Of a stretch of DNA of 40,388 nt, positions 9,307 through 16,639 are shown in pieces. Below the pieces are notes generated by a model, which worked only from the letters and a program-made list of their open reading frames with translations, made no database searches and was not told where the DNA came from. The translations under genes were made by a program, and so were the position numbers. The DNA is from a virus. Position 1 is the first letter of the stretch, and every line of letters starts with the position of its first letter. The stretch covers positions 1 through 40,388 of the IMG/VR virus record IMGVR_UViG_3300031673_000178; one strand, written 5' to 3'.

Positions 9307-9665
9307 TTTTTTATATATTCTTCCCTAGAAGCTGTGGTTAAACCATTCAAATTTGCCGAAATAGTAAATATTTTTTCTTGAATAGTAATCGGAATATTAT
9401 CTATTTCTTTAATTTTTTCGATATTAAAGATCAATTCTTCTGTATTATATGTTATTGCAGTCATCGCTATTAATGTAGAAAACATATGATCTGGAACATC
9501 ATCTTTATTTTTAGTGTCATTCGCCATTTTTTGTTGAAACATTCTTCTTTCAAACCCAGACATTACTTTTACTTTAATCTTTGTTTTCATTTCTGGAATA
9601 TCAACTACTTCTGTAATTTTTTTATTAAAGAAATCATTTTCTGTCACATCTTTTATTTTTTCCAT
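9303..9665 (-). CDS. Tail assembly chaperone (gpG-like)
   Basis: 120 residues, located between the major tail genes and the tape measure. It is acidic/basic mixed and alpha-helical (FERRMFQQKMANDTK, LIAMTAITYNTEEL), like short siphovirus tail chaperones that coat the tape measure before tube assembly. Its last sense codons form a classical -1 slippery heptamer followed at once by the stop. The start ATG at 9665 has a GGTGGAG 12 bases upstream. Family membership comes from position, size and the frameshift, not from a strong sequence signature. Confidence 0.75.
   Translation of the reverse strand: MEKIKDVTENDFFNKKITEVVDIPEMKTKIKVKVMSGFERRMFQQKMANDTKNKDDVPDHMFSTLIAMTAITYNTEELIFNIEKIKEIDNIPITIQEKIFTISANLNGLTTASREEYIKN
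9306..9312 (-). promoter_or_regulatory. Programmed -1 ribosomal frameshift site (A AAA AAT)
   Basis: Reading the minus strand, the zero frame is ATA-AAA-AAT-TAG. The heptamer A_AAA_AAT fits X_XXY_YYZ exactly, one codon before the stop. After a -1 slip the frame continues TTA-GAG-GCA for 78 codons to 9070. A short GC-poor hairpin (AGAGG-CAAAT-CCTTT) lies just downstream but is weak. Confidence 0.82.
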
Positions 9666-9689
9666 ACTATTTTATTTTCTCCACCTTAT

Positions 9690-10349
9690 TTATGTTGTTA
9701 CTTTAGTAGACCAGTTGACAGCGCCAGTTATTTCTAGCGCTGCATTGGCAGTTATCTTATCGTCTTTTGCCCCAGCCACAGAAAATTGCTGACAATACGC
9801 AAAAAAATCAACTCTACTAGGCATAGCTGAATCACTTTTTGAAATATCGTGAAACATAATATCATACATATTTTTCACTCTTCCAGATCTATCTGTAATA
9901 AGCCCAGTCTGCCCTGTGTCAGTGGCATTATAATTAAGAGTTAGGCTAAGCTGTCCTTCGTCCCTTAAGCCGATCAATTTTTCTTTAGCCGTGCTTTGAA
10001 GATGCGTTATATCGATTACAGCGGCCGCGCCGCCTGGACCGCTAAAGTCTGTCACTTCTCCAATATTTTCCATCGCATATCCAGTTACGATTATATCTGT
10101 GCTGCCGGTAGTTTCAAACGTCCCATATATGCCGATTGCTGTGGCTGCCACACTTTTTATTGCATAGACATTAGTGTCTTTCGCATTGCATTGTATTAGC
10201 ATAGAAGTTGTAAAACCTAATGCTGTAAAATCTATAGTTCCAACGCATACTAAACTAGTAGACTGTATATCGATTGCTGTTGCAGCGGAGGAGTTGACTG
10301 TCACTGTAGAAGCCCGTCTAATCAGTGTTCCTTGTGTTTCAATAGCCAT
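9690..10349 (-). CDS. Major tail protein, paralogue 2 (with insert)
   Basis: 219 residues. From about residue 97 on it is nearly the same as the neighbouring 138-residue protein (GEVTDFSGPGGAAAVIDITH, EKLIGLRDEGQLSLTLNYNA, AYCQQFSVAGAKDDKITANA, LEITGAVN), a pattern of siphovirus tail tube proteins. It differs by an extra ~80-residue Ser/Thr/Ala/Ile-rich segment near the N-terminus (about residues 18-97). The ribosome site is AAAGGAG. It precedes the chaperone genes, as major tail genes do. Either paralogue could be the main tube subunit. Confidence 0.8.
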   Translation of the reverse strand: MAIETQGTLIRRASTVTVNSSAATAIDIQSTSLVCVGTIDFTALGFTTSMLIQCNAKDTNVYAIKSVAATAIGIYGTFETTGSTDIIVTGYAMENIGEVTDFSGPGGAAAVIDITHLQSTAKEKLIGLRDEGQLSLTLNYNATDTGQTGLITDRSGRVKNMYDIMFHDISKSDSAMPSRVDFFAYCQQFSVAGAKDDKITANAALEITGAVNWSTKVTT

Positions 10350-10361
10350 GTTTTATCTCCT

Positions 10362-10778
10362 TTATGCCGTAGTAAAATTAACGGCGCCAGTTATTTCCAA
10401 CACTGTGTTGGCAGTTATCTTATCGTCTTTTGCTCCAGCCACAGAAAATTGTTGACAATATGCATCAAATACAGCGCAATGTGTGGCATCATCAGTGAAT
10501 TTTAGCAATGCTTTTCTTTTTGATCTGCTCGCTCTATCTGCAATAAGCGCAATCTGCCCTGTGTCAGTGGCATTATAATTCAGAGTTAGGCTAAGCTGCC
10601 CTTCGTCTCTTAAGCCGATTAATTTTTCTTTAGCTGTGCTTTCTAAATGTGTTATATCGATTACAGCAGCCGCGCCGCCTGGACCGCTAAAATCTGTCAC
10701 TTCTCCAACTTTTTGAGCTGTGCTTTGCGCTGTTGATGCGCTCCAAAAGAATTTACAACCTTGGGTTTCCATTGCCAT
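10362..10778 (-). CDS. Major tail protein, paralogue 1 (short form)
   Basis: 138 residues, consisting of a short N-terminus and the tube-protein core shared with the downstream gene. The DNA of the core is also highly similar, indicating tandem duplication followed by divergence in the loop before the C-terminal AYCQQFSVAGAKDD segment. The ribosome site is TAGGAG. Together the pair may form a mixed tube, or one may be a terminator or decorated variant. Confidence 0.8.
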   Translation of the reverse strand: MAMETQGCKFFWSASTAQSTAQKVGEVTDFSGPGGAAAVIDITHLESTAKEKLIGLRDEGQLSLTLNYNATDTGQIALIADRASRSKRKALLKFTDDATHCAVFDAYCQQFSVAGAKDDKITANTVLEITGAVNFTTA

Positions 10779-10852
10779 AATTTCATACTCCTATTTTTAA
10801 TTTTTAATTTTTATTTTTTATAAATAAAAAAAAATAAATAAAAAAATAAAAA

Positions 10853-11230
10853 TTATTCATGCTTCCAAATTGAAAAATCTATAATTCTTTTATATTCAGT
10901 TGTGTATGGATCATAAAAATCCAAAGGGGACATAGCCGCTATTGCATTTATAGAACTACTATTTTCCATCGTTGTTAACACAGCTTCGCCTATTTCGCGT
11001 CTAGCATCAATAGACGATGAATATATCTCGATTGAAATTCTAGGATTTTCAAGATTAACATATCCGCCGTCTATTGTTATCTCTCTATGCCCGCCAACTC
11101 TAAAATATACTATAGATGGTTTTCCCGCTGCTTGAGGTCTGTGCTGAGGATATATTCTAGAGTCAACATAGCTTGTTATGCTAGTTGCCGCTGCTAACAC
11201 AGTATATATTACACTCTCAATTGATGCCAT
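10853..11230 (-). CDS. Tail terminator / tail completion protein (DUF3168-like)
   Basis: 125 residues. The N-terminus (IYTVLAAATSITSYVDSRIY) followed by PQHRPQAAGKPSIVYFRVGG matches the DUF3168/gp17-type tail completion family, which caps the tail tube and joins it to the head. It lies between the HK97 gp10-like gene and the major tail gene, as expected. The ribosome site is poor. A 70-base T/A-rich spacer separates it from the major tail gene. Confidence 0.78.
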   Translation of the reverse strand: MASIESVIYTVLAAATSITSYVDSRIYPQHRPQAAGKPSIVYFRVGGHREITIDGGYVNLENPRISIEIYSSSIDARREIGEAVLTTMENSSSINAIAAMSPLDFYDPYTTEYKRIIDFSIWKHE

Positions 11231-11236
11231 ATTTTT

Positions 11237-11752
11237 TTATTTATATTTTTTAAGCGCTCTATTAAATGCTTTTTGGCCAGTTTTTATTGCTTTATCGTAA
11301 CTTTCTTCAAACGATTTTGTTACGAATCTCGTCGGTTTTGATCCTGGATGCTGAATCGGCCCAACAAAAAAATTTTTTCCAATTTTCATTTTAATTTTTG
11401 TAAGTCCTAATGCAGCCATTTTTTTTCCAATTTTAGGAATTGTATGCGGCGCTGATCCAAATTCGACATAAGGCGCATAATAACCATTATGCTTTACTTT
11501 TTTTCCAGAAGAAAAACCAACTTTATAATATATTATGCCATGAACATTTTTTAAAATTCTAACACTTTTTATAGTTTTTTTTAAATTTCCAGTTTTTACA
11601 GGACAATTTTTTCTTATTGCCCTAGCGAATACACCGCTTGCGGCTTTTGTCATATCGACTGCCGCTTTTTGCTGAATTACGCTGCCATATTCACGCAATT
11701 TTTTAAAAGTTTCGTCTAATCCTTTTATCGTTATTTCAGTATATTCTGGCAT
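11237..11752 (-). CDS. HK97 gp10-like head-tail/tail completion protein
   Basis: 171 residues. The pattern KGLDETFKKLREYG ... CPVKTGNLKKTIKSVR ... YYAPYVEFGSAPHTIP is the hallmark of the HK97-gp10 family (the 'PVdTGnLr' and 'YaxyvEfGt' motifs). These proteins act in joining head and tail. The stop-start overlap with the next upstream gene (TAATG at 11752) shows operon coupling. It is longer and more basic than usual, with Lys-rich inserts. Confidence 0.88.
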   Translation of the reverse strand: MPEYTEITIKGLDETFKKLREYGSVIQQKAAVDMTKAASGVFARAIRKNCPVKTGNLKKTIKSVRILKNVHGIIYYKVGFSSGKKVKHNGYYAPYVEFGSAPHTIPKIGKKMAALGLTKIKMKIGKNFFVGPIQHPGSKPTRFVTKSFEESYDKAIKTGQKAFNRALKKYK

Positions 11753-12075
11753 TATTTTATTAATCTTCCTAAAATTTCTAATGTTCGATGTTTATCAACG
11801 AAATCTATATATTTTTTTATATCATAAAAATTATTGTCAAATTTTATCTGACATAATTCTGTTAATGCTGTTGTATATCTCATTGTAAAAACAGTATCAG
11901 CTTCATAAAGCTGCGCATTGTTTATAAATGTTTCTCTGCCTGTTATGGGTTTAACTTCTGCCCATATATTGCTTGCTAAAGTAGAAATTGTTATCACCGG
12001 AGCGCCGTCAGCGCTTCTAGCTGTAGAAACAGGCTTTACTATGCTCACTGTTCTATTCATTCTTCCAGCATTCAT
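11752..12075 (-). CDS. Head closure / head-tail adaptor protein
   Basis: 107 residues. MNRTVSIVKPV ... DGAPVITISTLASNIWAEVK ... GRETFINNAQLYEADTVFTM ... RTLEILGRLIK matches the SPP1 gp16-type phage head-tail joining family. It plugs the connector after packaging and docks the tail. Two ATGs (12075 and 12060) are possible; an AGAAAG lies before the first. Confidence 0.85.
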   Translation of the reverse strand: MNAGRMNRTVSIVKPVSTARSADGAPVITISTLASNIWAEVKPITGRETFINNAQLYEADTVFTMRYTTALTELCQIKFDNNFYDIKKYIDFVDKHRTLEILGRLIK

Positions 12076-12114
12076 TTTTTTTCTTTCTATATTTTTTATT
12101 AATTTTTTTTATTT

Positions 12115-12705
12115 TTAAGTAACTGTAGAAAAAACTAAAAGATTGTCCACTAATCCATCAATGAAGTCTCTTTTTATGTATGAAATTGTTCGGCCTTCAA
12201 ATATTGGTTCTCTATGCTCGTACATCATGCCTACTCTATATTTCATCCATAATTTTGCATTTTCTGGCATTGTGGCAGTAGTATATCCCGTTCGAAATGC
12301 TATTTTAACCGCGCTTTCGATCAATCTTATATCAGTCGGCCATGCCGCGTTGTAAGCCAAATATATTTTGCCAGGCTCCGATTCATAATCTACCGTATAA
12401 CATGTGCTAGCGCAAATAGAAGTGGTCCCAGTGGCATTTATATATGTAATTACAACATTAGCGATAGTAGAAGAAAGAGGCGGGTATGGCATAGTAATAA
12501 TATCTTGAAAACTATCTAGTTTCATGTTGTATGAAGTTGGGATGAGCGCCCTTTTTATTTTATTTTCCAACTGAATTCTTGACGCTTTTATGTATCCCTT
12601 TATTAGCCGATCTTCTGCTGTTGTTTGTATTTTAAGATGTTCCTTTGCATCCGACAAGGTGAGTGGTTCTGTTGTTGAGATTGAACTAATTGTCAACGAT
12701 CTCAT
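12115..12705 (-). CDS. Head-tail connector protein (HK97 gp6-like)
   Basis: 196 residues. PLTLSDAKEHLKIQTTAEDRLIKGYIKASR is the typical N-terminus of phage gp6-like connectors ('vtLaeaKahLRv...eDalI'); later KIAFRTGYTTATMPENAKLWMKY is equally diagnostic. The protein forms the ring below the portal. The ATG at 12705 overlaps the upstream stop (ATGA) and has GGAGG eight bases upstream, so the longer frame from 12753 is rejected. Confidence 0.9.
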   Translation of the reverse strand: MRSLTISSISTTEPLTLSDAKEHLKIQTTAEDRLIKGYIKASRIQLENKIKRALIPTSYNMKLDSFQDIITMPYPPLSSTIANVVITYINATGTTSICASTCYTVDYESEPGKIYLAYNAAWPTDIRLIESAVKIAFRTGYTTATMPENAKLWMKYRVGMMYEHREPIFEGRTISYIKRDFIDGLVDNLLVFSTVT

Positions 12706-13028
12706 GAAGACGCCTCCATATCTGTTATAAGATTTAATGGAACATCTCCCCAAAACACGCCGGCTGTATCTGTCGGAGAATATATTATTAATGGAGCCTC
12801 ATAAATTCCAGCGACAAGTGTGCTTTGATTTCCAAAATGAATGCGAATTTCTCCAGTGGCATATCCAGACTGATTCCATGTTATAGATTCAGTGCTATTG
12901 GTGCTTTCAAGTAAAACATCTTTAAACGATAGTGTAATTTTATTGACTGCGCTTAAATCTACAGCAGTAGAATTAGATTTAAGAATTAAATTAACAGTAT
13001 TCGAATGTCCTAAATATGCATTTATCAT
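12702..13028 (-). CDS. Small virion-associated protein, unknown
   Basis: 108 residues, beta-rich with no charged clusters (VNLILKSNSTAVDLSAVNKI, GIYEAPLIIYSPTDTAGVFW). It resembles short N-terminal domains of phage upper baseplate or fibre adaptor proteins, but the match is weak. It lies between the gp6-like connector, which it overlaps by four bases, and a short structural gene. No ribosome site is visible. Function unknown. Confidence 0.5.
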   Translation of the reverse strand: MINAYLGHSNTVNLILKSNSTAVDLSAVNKITLSFKDVLLESTNSTESITWNQSGYATGEIRIHFGNQSTLVAGIYEAPLIIYSPTDTAGVFWGDVPLNLITDMEASS

Positions 13029-13031
13029 TTT

Positions 13032-13418
13032 TTATGTCGCATCATCCAATGTAATCTTGAATGCTGGCACTGTTACTTTTCCGCTAGTATTCGGCAATGC
13101 CTGGGTTGTACAAGTAACAACATAATGAAGACCAGTGGTTCCGACACTTGAAAAAAGCGCAACATGCGAAGCAACACCTGTTGTTACAACAGCAAGCGTT
13201 GCCTGTGCGGCTACTGTAAGTTTTCGTCCGCCATTAGTGGAATCATCAGCGATAACGAAGCTTCCTGTGGTTAATGCGCCGCTGAAAGCTAAAGCTGTGC
13301 TAGCAGTGCACTCTGCAAGAGAAACCGGCTGCGCTGTATATATTCCCATTTTTATAACGCTATCTTGAAGCCATGCTAATCCAGCGTCGAGCATTAAATC
13401 ATTTTGATATTTAGCCAT
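13032..13418 (-). CDS. Small Ser/Thr-rich virion protein, unknown
   Basis: 128 residues, starting MAKYQNDLMLDAGLAWLQ, with a central IADDSTNGGRKLTVAAQ and a SHVALFSSVGTTGLHYVVT segment. This pattern recurs in short phage proteins encoded near head genes, usually annotated as hypothetical. It probably contributes to a head decoration or fibre. The start is well supported by AAAAAGGAG. Confidence 0.6.
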   Translation of the reverse strand: MAKYQNDLMLDAGLAWLQDSVIKMGIYTAQPVSLAECTASTALAFSGALTTGSFVIADDSTNGGRKLTVAAQATLAVVTTGVASHVALFSSVGTTGLHYVVTCTTQALPNTSGKVTVPAFKITLDDAT

Positions 13419-13431
13419 AATTTACTCCTTT

Positions 13432-14523
13432 TTAATTGATTGTTAGATTTGGAGTTATATTTTTAAAATTTTTTACAGGTGTTGCATCGTTCCAAGTAGG
13501 AAAGTTAATAGCTAATAATACAGCTATTACTAAATTGTCAGCGATATGGCTATGTAGACTGTTCTGTACAGCAAGTAATTGCTCTTGAATCAAATCTACA
13601 TTGTCAGCGATATGGCTATGTAGACTGTTCTGCAATGCAAGTAATTGCTCTTGAATCAAATCTATATTATCAACTATATGCTCGTGCAAACTGTTCTGTA
13701 CAGCAAGTAATTGCTCTTGAATCAAATCTACATTGTCAGCGATATGGCTATGTAGACTGTTCTGCAATACTAAAAGTTGTTCTTGTTCGCCAGAGGTCAA
13801 AAAAGACAATAAATCCAGACATTCAAACATCGCATATGGCTCATAATACAATTGTTGCGCCTCATCGGGCGTTAACGCTCGATTATAGATTTGAATATTG
13901 TCTATAAGCCCATCAAAGTAAGCTGCCCATAGTACACTCCATCTTCCTATAGCAACATTTTCAGGCCCTGCATAAATAATTGAGGATAACCCGCCTGCAC
14001 TACTAATGAACTGACCATCTTTATAGAAATAACCTACAGTGCCTTTCTTAACAACGACTATATGAGTTAATACATTGTTTGTAAGATTAAATCCTGAACT
14101 TTCGACATGAGCATGGATTGTTCCATCGCCAGATATAAATAACTGTATTTCGTTGTTGGCTTCGGCTTGCCTAACTGCCCAGCTTCTTTTTCCATTTACC
14201 GCATCCCATTTTGAGATAAATCCCGCCGTATTCTCGGCGATATCTCTGGGAATAACCCAAAATGACCATGACATCTCCGCATAACCGTCAAGACTATCAT
14301 TATCCTCAATCTCAACGCTGGAATTAGTATCATTAAAATCTAATGCACTGCCGTTCTCGTAGAGCGTCCAGCTTGCGTTGTTCAATGTCCCGGTGTTTCC
14401 ATTTTCGCTTAAATCGTATATTTTATTTCCGCATCCCTCGTTCATGATCCAACAGCCAACAAGCCCTTGCGCCAAAGGATGGGCAAAATTTATTTGACTT
14501 CCCAATATCGGCTTTTGATTCAT
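13432..14523 (-). CDS. LamG (concanavalin-like) domain protein with 22-residue repeats
   Basis: 363 residues. Residues 1-230 form a LamG/concanavalin A-like lectin domain: GLVGCWIMNEGCGNKIYDLS at the start and FDGLIDNIQIYNRALTPDEA at the end are typical. Residues ~255-335 carry four 22-residue repeats (LIQEQLLAVQNSLHSHIADN), probably helical and oligomerising. LamG domains bind carbohydrates. The position between capsid and connector genes suggests a head fibre or decoration lectin rather than a tail fibre. No ribosome site is evident, so it is probably coupled to the upstream gene. Confidence 0.78.
   Translation of the reverse strand: MNQKPILGSQINFAHPLAQGLVGCWIMNEGCGNKIYDLSENGNTGTLNNASWTLYENGSALDFNDTNSSVEIEDNDSLDGYAEMSWSFWVIPRDIAENTAGFISKWDAVNGKRSWAVRQAEANNEIQLFISGDGTIHAHVESSGFNLTNNVLTHIVVVKKGTVGYFYKDGQFISSAGGLSSIIYAGPENVAIGRWSVLWAAYFDGLIDNIQIYNRALTPDEAQQLYYEPYAMFECLDLLSFLTSGEQEQLLVLQNSLHSHIADNVDLIQEQLLAVQNSLHEHIVDNIDLIQEQLLALQNSLHSHIADNVDLIQEQLLAVQNSLHSHIADNLVIAVLLAINFPTWNDATPVKNFKNITPNLTIN
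13534..13797 (-). repeat. Four 66-bp in-frame repeats in the LamG gene
   Basis: Near-identical units begin at about 13534, 13600, 13666 and 13732. The third is diverged at about eight bases (SLHEHIVDNI). The period is exactly 22 codons, so copy number can change without breaking the frame. Confidence 0.92.
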
Positions 14524-14525
14524 AA

Positions 14526-15119
14526 TTATATCGCAGTTGTTTGTGTCGTTCTTAATTTAAAATTTAGGGTTGAGCCATCAACATCGTAACTATTATCTAC
14601 AATCATCCTTGCCCTCATCCCTGCGTTTATCGGAATTTGTATTACTTTTGAAATAGCTATATTGAAAATAGCTGTATTCTGTGCATGTGCATTGGTGGTG
14701 CCATCCAAAGCCACTATTTCATTTGTGCTTTGTGAAGCCAAAAAAATAAGCTCGCTATTTGCCAATGTTCCATCTTCAATTAGCAGCCATATCCCTTCTG
14801 TCGTCAGCAAGTGCCCTGTCAGCGCTATCGCTGTTGAAGATGCCGCCAATGGGTTATCTTCTATCAAGTCAGTTACCGCGGTGCCGATTAATGCCACAAA
14901 CTCTAAAAATGATTGCCAGTCTTCGTCTCCTGTGGCATTGCTCGACACCTGCACCACAAATTTTGTGCCGGTATGCGCTGTTGTCGTGTCTAATGCTGCT
15001 TGGAGATGCAGCATAGTACTGTAATTAGAAGATAGCGTTATAATGCCTGATTCTGCTATTGTATTTTGCGCCACAGCAGTCCAATCCGTAACCGCCGATG
15101 CCCCGATCGTTAAAGCCAT
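14526..15119 (-). CDS. Virion structural protein, unknown
   Basis: 197 residues, Ala/Thr/Ser-rich and beta-structured, with N-terminal MALTIGASAVTDWTAVAQNT and C-terminal MRARMIVDNSYDVDGSTLNF. The latter resembles a jelly-roll-like strand pattern common in phage decoration proteins ('lvdNsydadGst'). It has a strong GGGAGAG ribosome site and abuts the LamG gene, so the two may act together. Not assignable to a named family by eye. Confidence 0.55.
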   Translation of the reverse strand: MALTIGASAVTDWTAVAQNTIAESGIITLSSNYSTMLHLQAALDTTTAHTGTKFVVQVSSNATGDEDWQSFLEFVALIGTAVTDLIEDNPLAASSTAIALTGHLLTTEGIWLLIEDGTLANSELIFLASQSTNEIVALDGTTNAHAQNTAIFNIAISKVIQIPINAGMRARMIVDNSYDVDGSTLNFKLRTTQTTAI

Positions 15120-15130
15120 TTTTCTCTCCC

Positions 15131-15460
15131 TTACCCAACCAATGCGGCTGTCAGATTAGTTACAATTGAGTCGAGCAAGACGTTTTCCAGCAACGCTTGT
15201 TCCCGCTTATATCTGTCAATCGTTTCTTGCATCTTTGCCAAAATATCGTTATATGTGATGGTTAATCGCTGCACGATAGTAAGCCCTGGTATTTCCGAGT
15301 ACTGCGAAGTAAAATTTTGGTCGATAACGGGATCCGTAATTTCAGTGTCAACGCCCTCTTCCCAGCATTTTAAATTTATCGTGACATTTAATAATTTCCC
15401 GCCGAACTCAAGTCCGGCATCTACTACAGAAACTTTTTCAACTTCTATTTGTAAAGTCAT
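15131..15460 (-). CDS. Hypothetical phage protein, head module
   Basis: 109 residues, with a beta-rich first half (VSVVDAGLEFGGKLLNVTIN) and a helical second half (NDILAKMQETIDRYKREQAL). This shape suits an assembly or adaptor factor. It lies within the structural operon 11 bases from the next gene. Only a weak GGA precedes the ATG. No recognised family. Confidence 0.55.
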   Translation of the reverse strand: MTLQIEVEKVSVVDAGLEFGGKLLNVTINLKCWEEGVDTEITDPVIDQNFTSQYSEIPGLTIVQRLTITYNDILAKMQETIDRYKREQALLENVLLDSIVTNLTAALVG

Positions 15461-15474
15461 AATATTTATTCCAT

Positions 15475-15624
15475 TTATCTTTTTTCAAAAGGTTTTTTTT
15501 GTGTAGCTGTTTCAAAATTATTTAATTTTTTTTTTAAATTATTTATTTCTATTTTATTTAATCCTTGTTTAGATAAATTATTTAAATGTATTTTTTCAAT
15601 TTGTTTTATTTCTTTTTTTGTCAT
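15475..15624 (-). CDS. Small Lys/Asn-rich protein, 49 residues
   Basis: Starts MTKKEIKQIEKIHLNNLSKQ and ends KKPFEKR; predicted helical and basic. It overlaps the end of the upstream 59-residue gene by 29 bases in another frame, and a GAGG lies 14 bases upstream of the ATG, which is far. The open frame fills an otherwise empty 130-base stretch of the operon. Very AT-rich composition makes chance possible. Confidence 0.45.
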   Translation of the reverse strand: MTKKEIKQIEKIHLNNLSKQGLNKIEINNLKKKLNNFETATQKKPFEKR

Positions 15625-15775
15625 TTTTTTTACTTATATCCTCTATATTCTGAAATGCAAGAAGACGTCCAAGCTCCCCCTCGGAAAGTTCATAGACGAT
15701 ATCGTCAGTATCAAGTCTATCTCCACAATCTTGATTGACGCAAGGCGCTACAACCCGCCATTTGCCTTTTACCAT
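15596..15775 (-). CDS. Small protein, 59 residues
   Basis: Starts MVKGKWRVVAPCVNQDCGDR and continues LDTDDIVYELSEGELGRLLA. A GGAGGGG sits eight bases before the ATG, which is two bases after the upstream stop, so translation is well supported. The sequence is mixed acidic and resembles small phage head-module proteins of unknown role. Two cysteines spaced like a CxxxxC knuckle are present. Confidence 0.65.
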   Translation of the reverse strand: MVKGKWRVVAPCVNQDCGDRLDTDDIVYELSEGELGRLLAFQNIEDISKKNDKKRNKTN

Positions 15776-15776
15776 T

Positions 15777-16538
15777 TTAGCACCCCTCCCAAATTTTTAA
15801 CATTTCATTTAGTCCAACTTCGCCGCCGATATATTGTTCAACTTGCTTTCCGAAATGAGTTCGTTGAACCTCTGCTTGTTGTCTTCTTTGCTGCATAGAA
15901 AGAATTGCGTGCTTAATTTTTTTCGTAAAAGCTGTTTCTTTTTGTTGTTCAAAGCCATAAAGGAATCTAGTTTTTAATAAATCCGCTTCATCTGGCAAGA
16001 CAACATTAACTCCCATGCCCCTAGCAATCCCAATAAAATATTCGCAAGATGGTCGTTGGTGAGCATATTCACTACCCACCGCCATATCAACTCCATATAT
16101 ATATATTTCTTTAAATCCTTCAAATAACGCTAAAGCTATTTCCCAAGAAATGGTATTAGTAAAATATCGGCCAAATTGTTTTATGACTTTTTGCACTGGA
16201 TAGACAATGCTGTTCTGGATTGAAGGCCATTTCTGTTGCATATATACCGGACATTGTATTTGCGAAATTTGTTCGAGATATTTATTTACAGACAATCCTC
16301 TGAACACTGGCTTTCCACGCCTCAAAAAATTCATGCCGTCAAAAGTTATTTCGTGTATTTCAAACCATCGTGTCCAAGGGACGTTCGGTAGAGATAAAAA
16401 TAAATTATTAACCCCCCAAAATTCAAAATTCGGATCTTTTAATGGAGCCAATGATTTTGAATCGGAGCACCCCATGATGCATACTTTGTCTTTATTCGCT
16501 TTGATTGCTGTCGATATTTTTTTATTATTATTTTCCAT
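15777..16538 (-). CDS. DUF115/Maf-like Rossmann protein, possible glycosyltransferase
   Basis: 253 residues. Ordered motifs are VCIMGCSDSKSLAPL, EFWGVNNLFL, WTRWFEIHE, QKWPSIQNSIVYPV, TISWEIALALFEGFKEIYIY-GVDM, SEYAHQRPSCEYFIGIARGM and LPDEADLL. Relatives occur in many phage head or tail operons as hypothetical proteins. The motifs recall the DUF115/MAF_flag10 fold, whose bacterial members transfer pseudaminic or legionaminic acid to flagellin Ser/Thr. This phage also encodes NeuB- and NeuA-type enzymes, so a nonulosonate transferase role is attractive but unproven. The family also occurs in phages that seem to lack such enzymes. Confidence 0.6.
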   Translation of the reverse strand: MENNNKKISTAIKANKDKVCIMGCSDSKSLAPLKDPNFEFWGVNNLFLSLPNVPWTRWFEIHEITFDGMNFLRRGKPVFRGLSVNKYLEQISQIQCPVYMQQKWPSIQNSIVYPVQKVIKQFGRYFTNTISWEIALALFEGFKEIYIYGVDMAVGSEYAHQRPSCEYFIGIARGMGVNVVLPDEADLLKTRFLYGFEQQKETAFTKKIKHAILSMQQRRQQAEVQRTHFGKQVEQYIGGEVGLNEMLKIWEGC

Positions 16539-16587
16539 ACTATTTTTGCCTTTCTATTTTTTATATATATTTTGGATAAAATGGGAG

Positions 16588-16627
16588 TGAGGGCACGAAT
16601 GAAAAAATCAAAAAAAACGTGCCCCCA
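16588..16627. other. Hairpin between structural genes
   Basis: Perfect 7-bp arms, GGGCACG at 16591-16597 and CGTGCCC at 16618-16624, with a further pair beyond one mismatch and a 20-base A/T loop. GC-rich arms stand out in AT-rich surroundings. On the minus strand the T tract is in the loop, not after the stem, so this is more likely an RNA processing or stability element than an intrinsic terminator. Confidence 0.6.
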
Positions 16628-16639
16628 GGGGTAAAACAA

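Noticed and set aside
13432-13797. Repeats considered as a possible CRISPR array
   Set aside because: The units are contiguous, in-frame codons of a structural gene with no spacers.
16439-16639. Minus-strand 66-codon frame over the hairpin at 16.6 kb
   Set aside because: Overlaps the start of the well-supported DUF115-like gene in another frame and lacks protein-like sequence.
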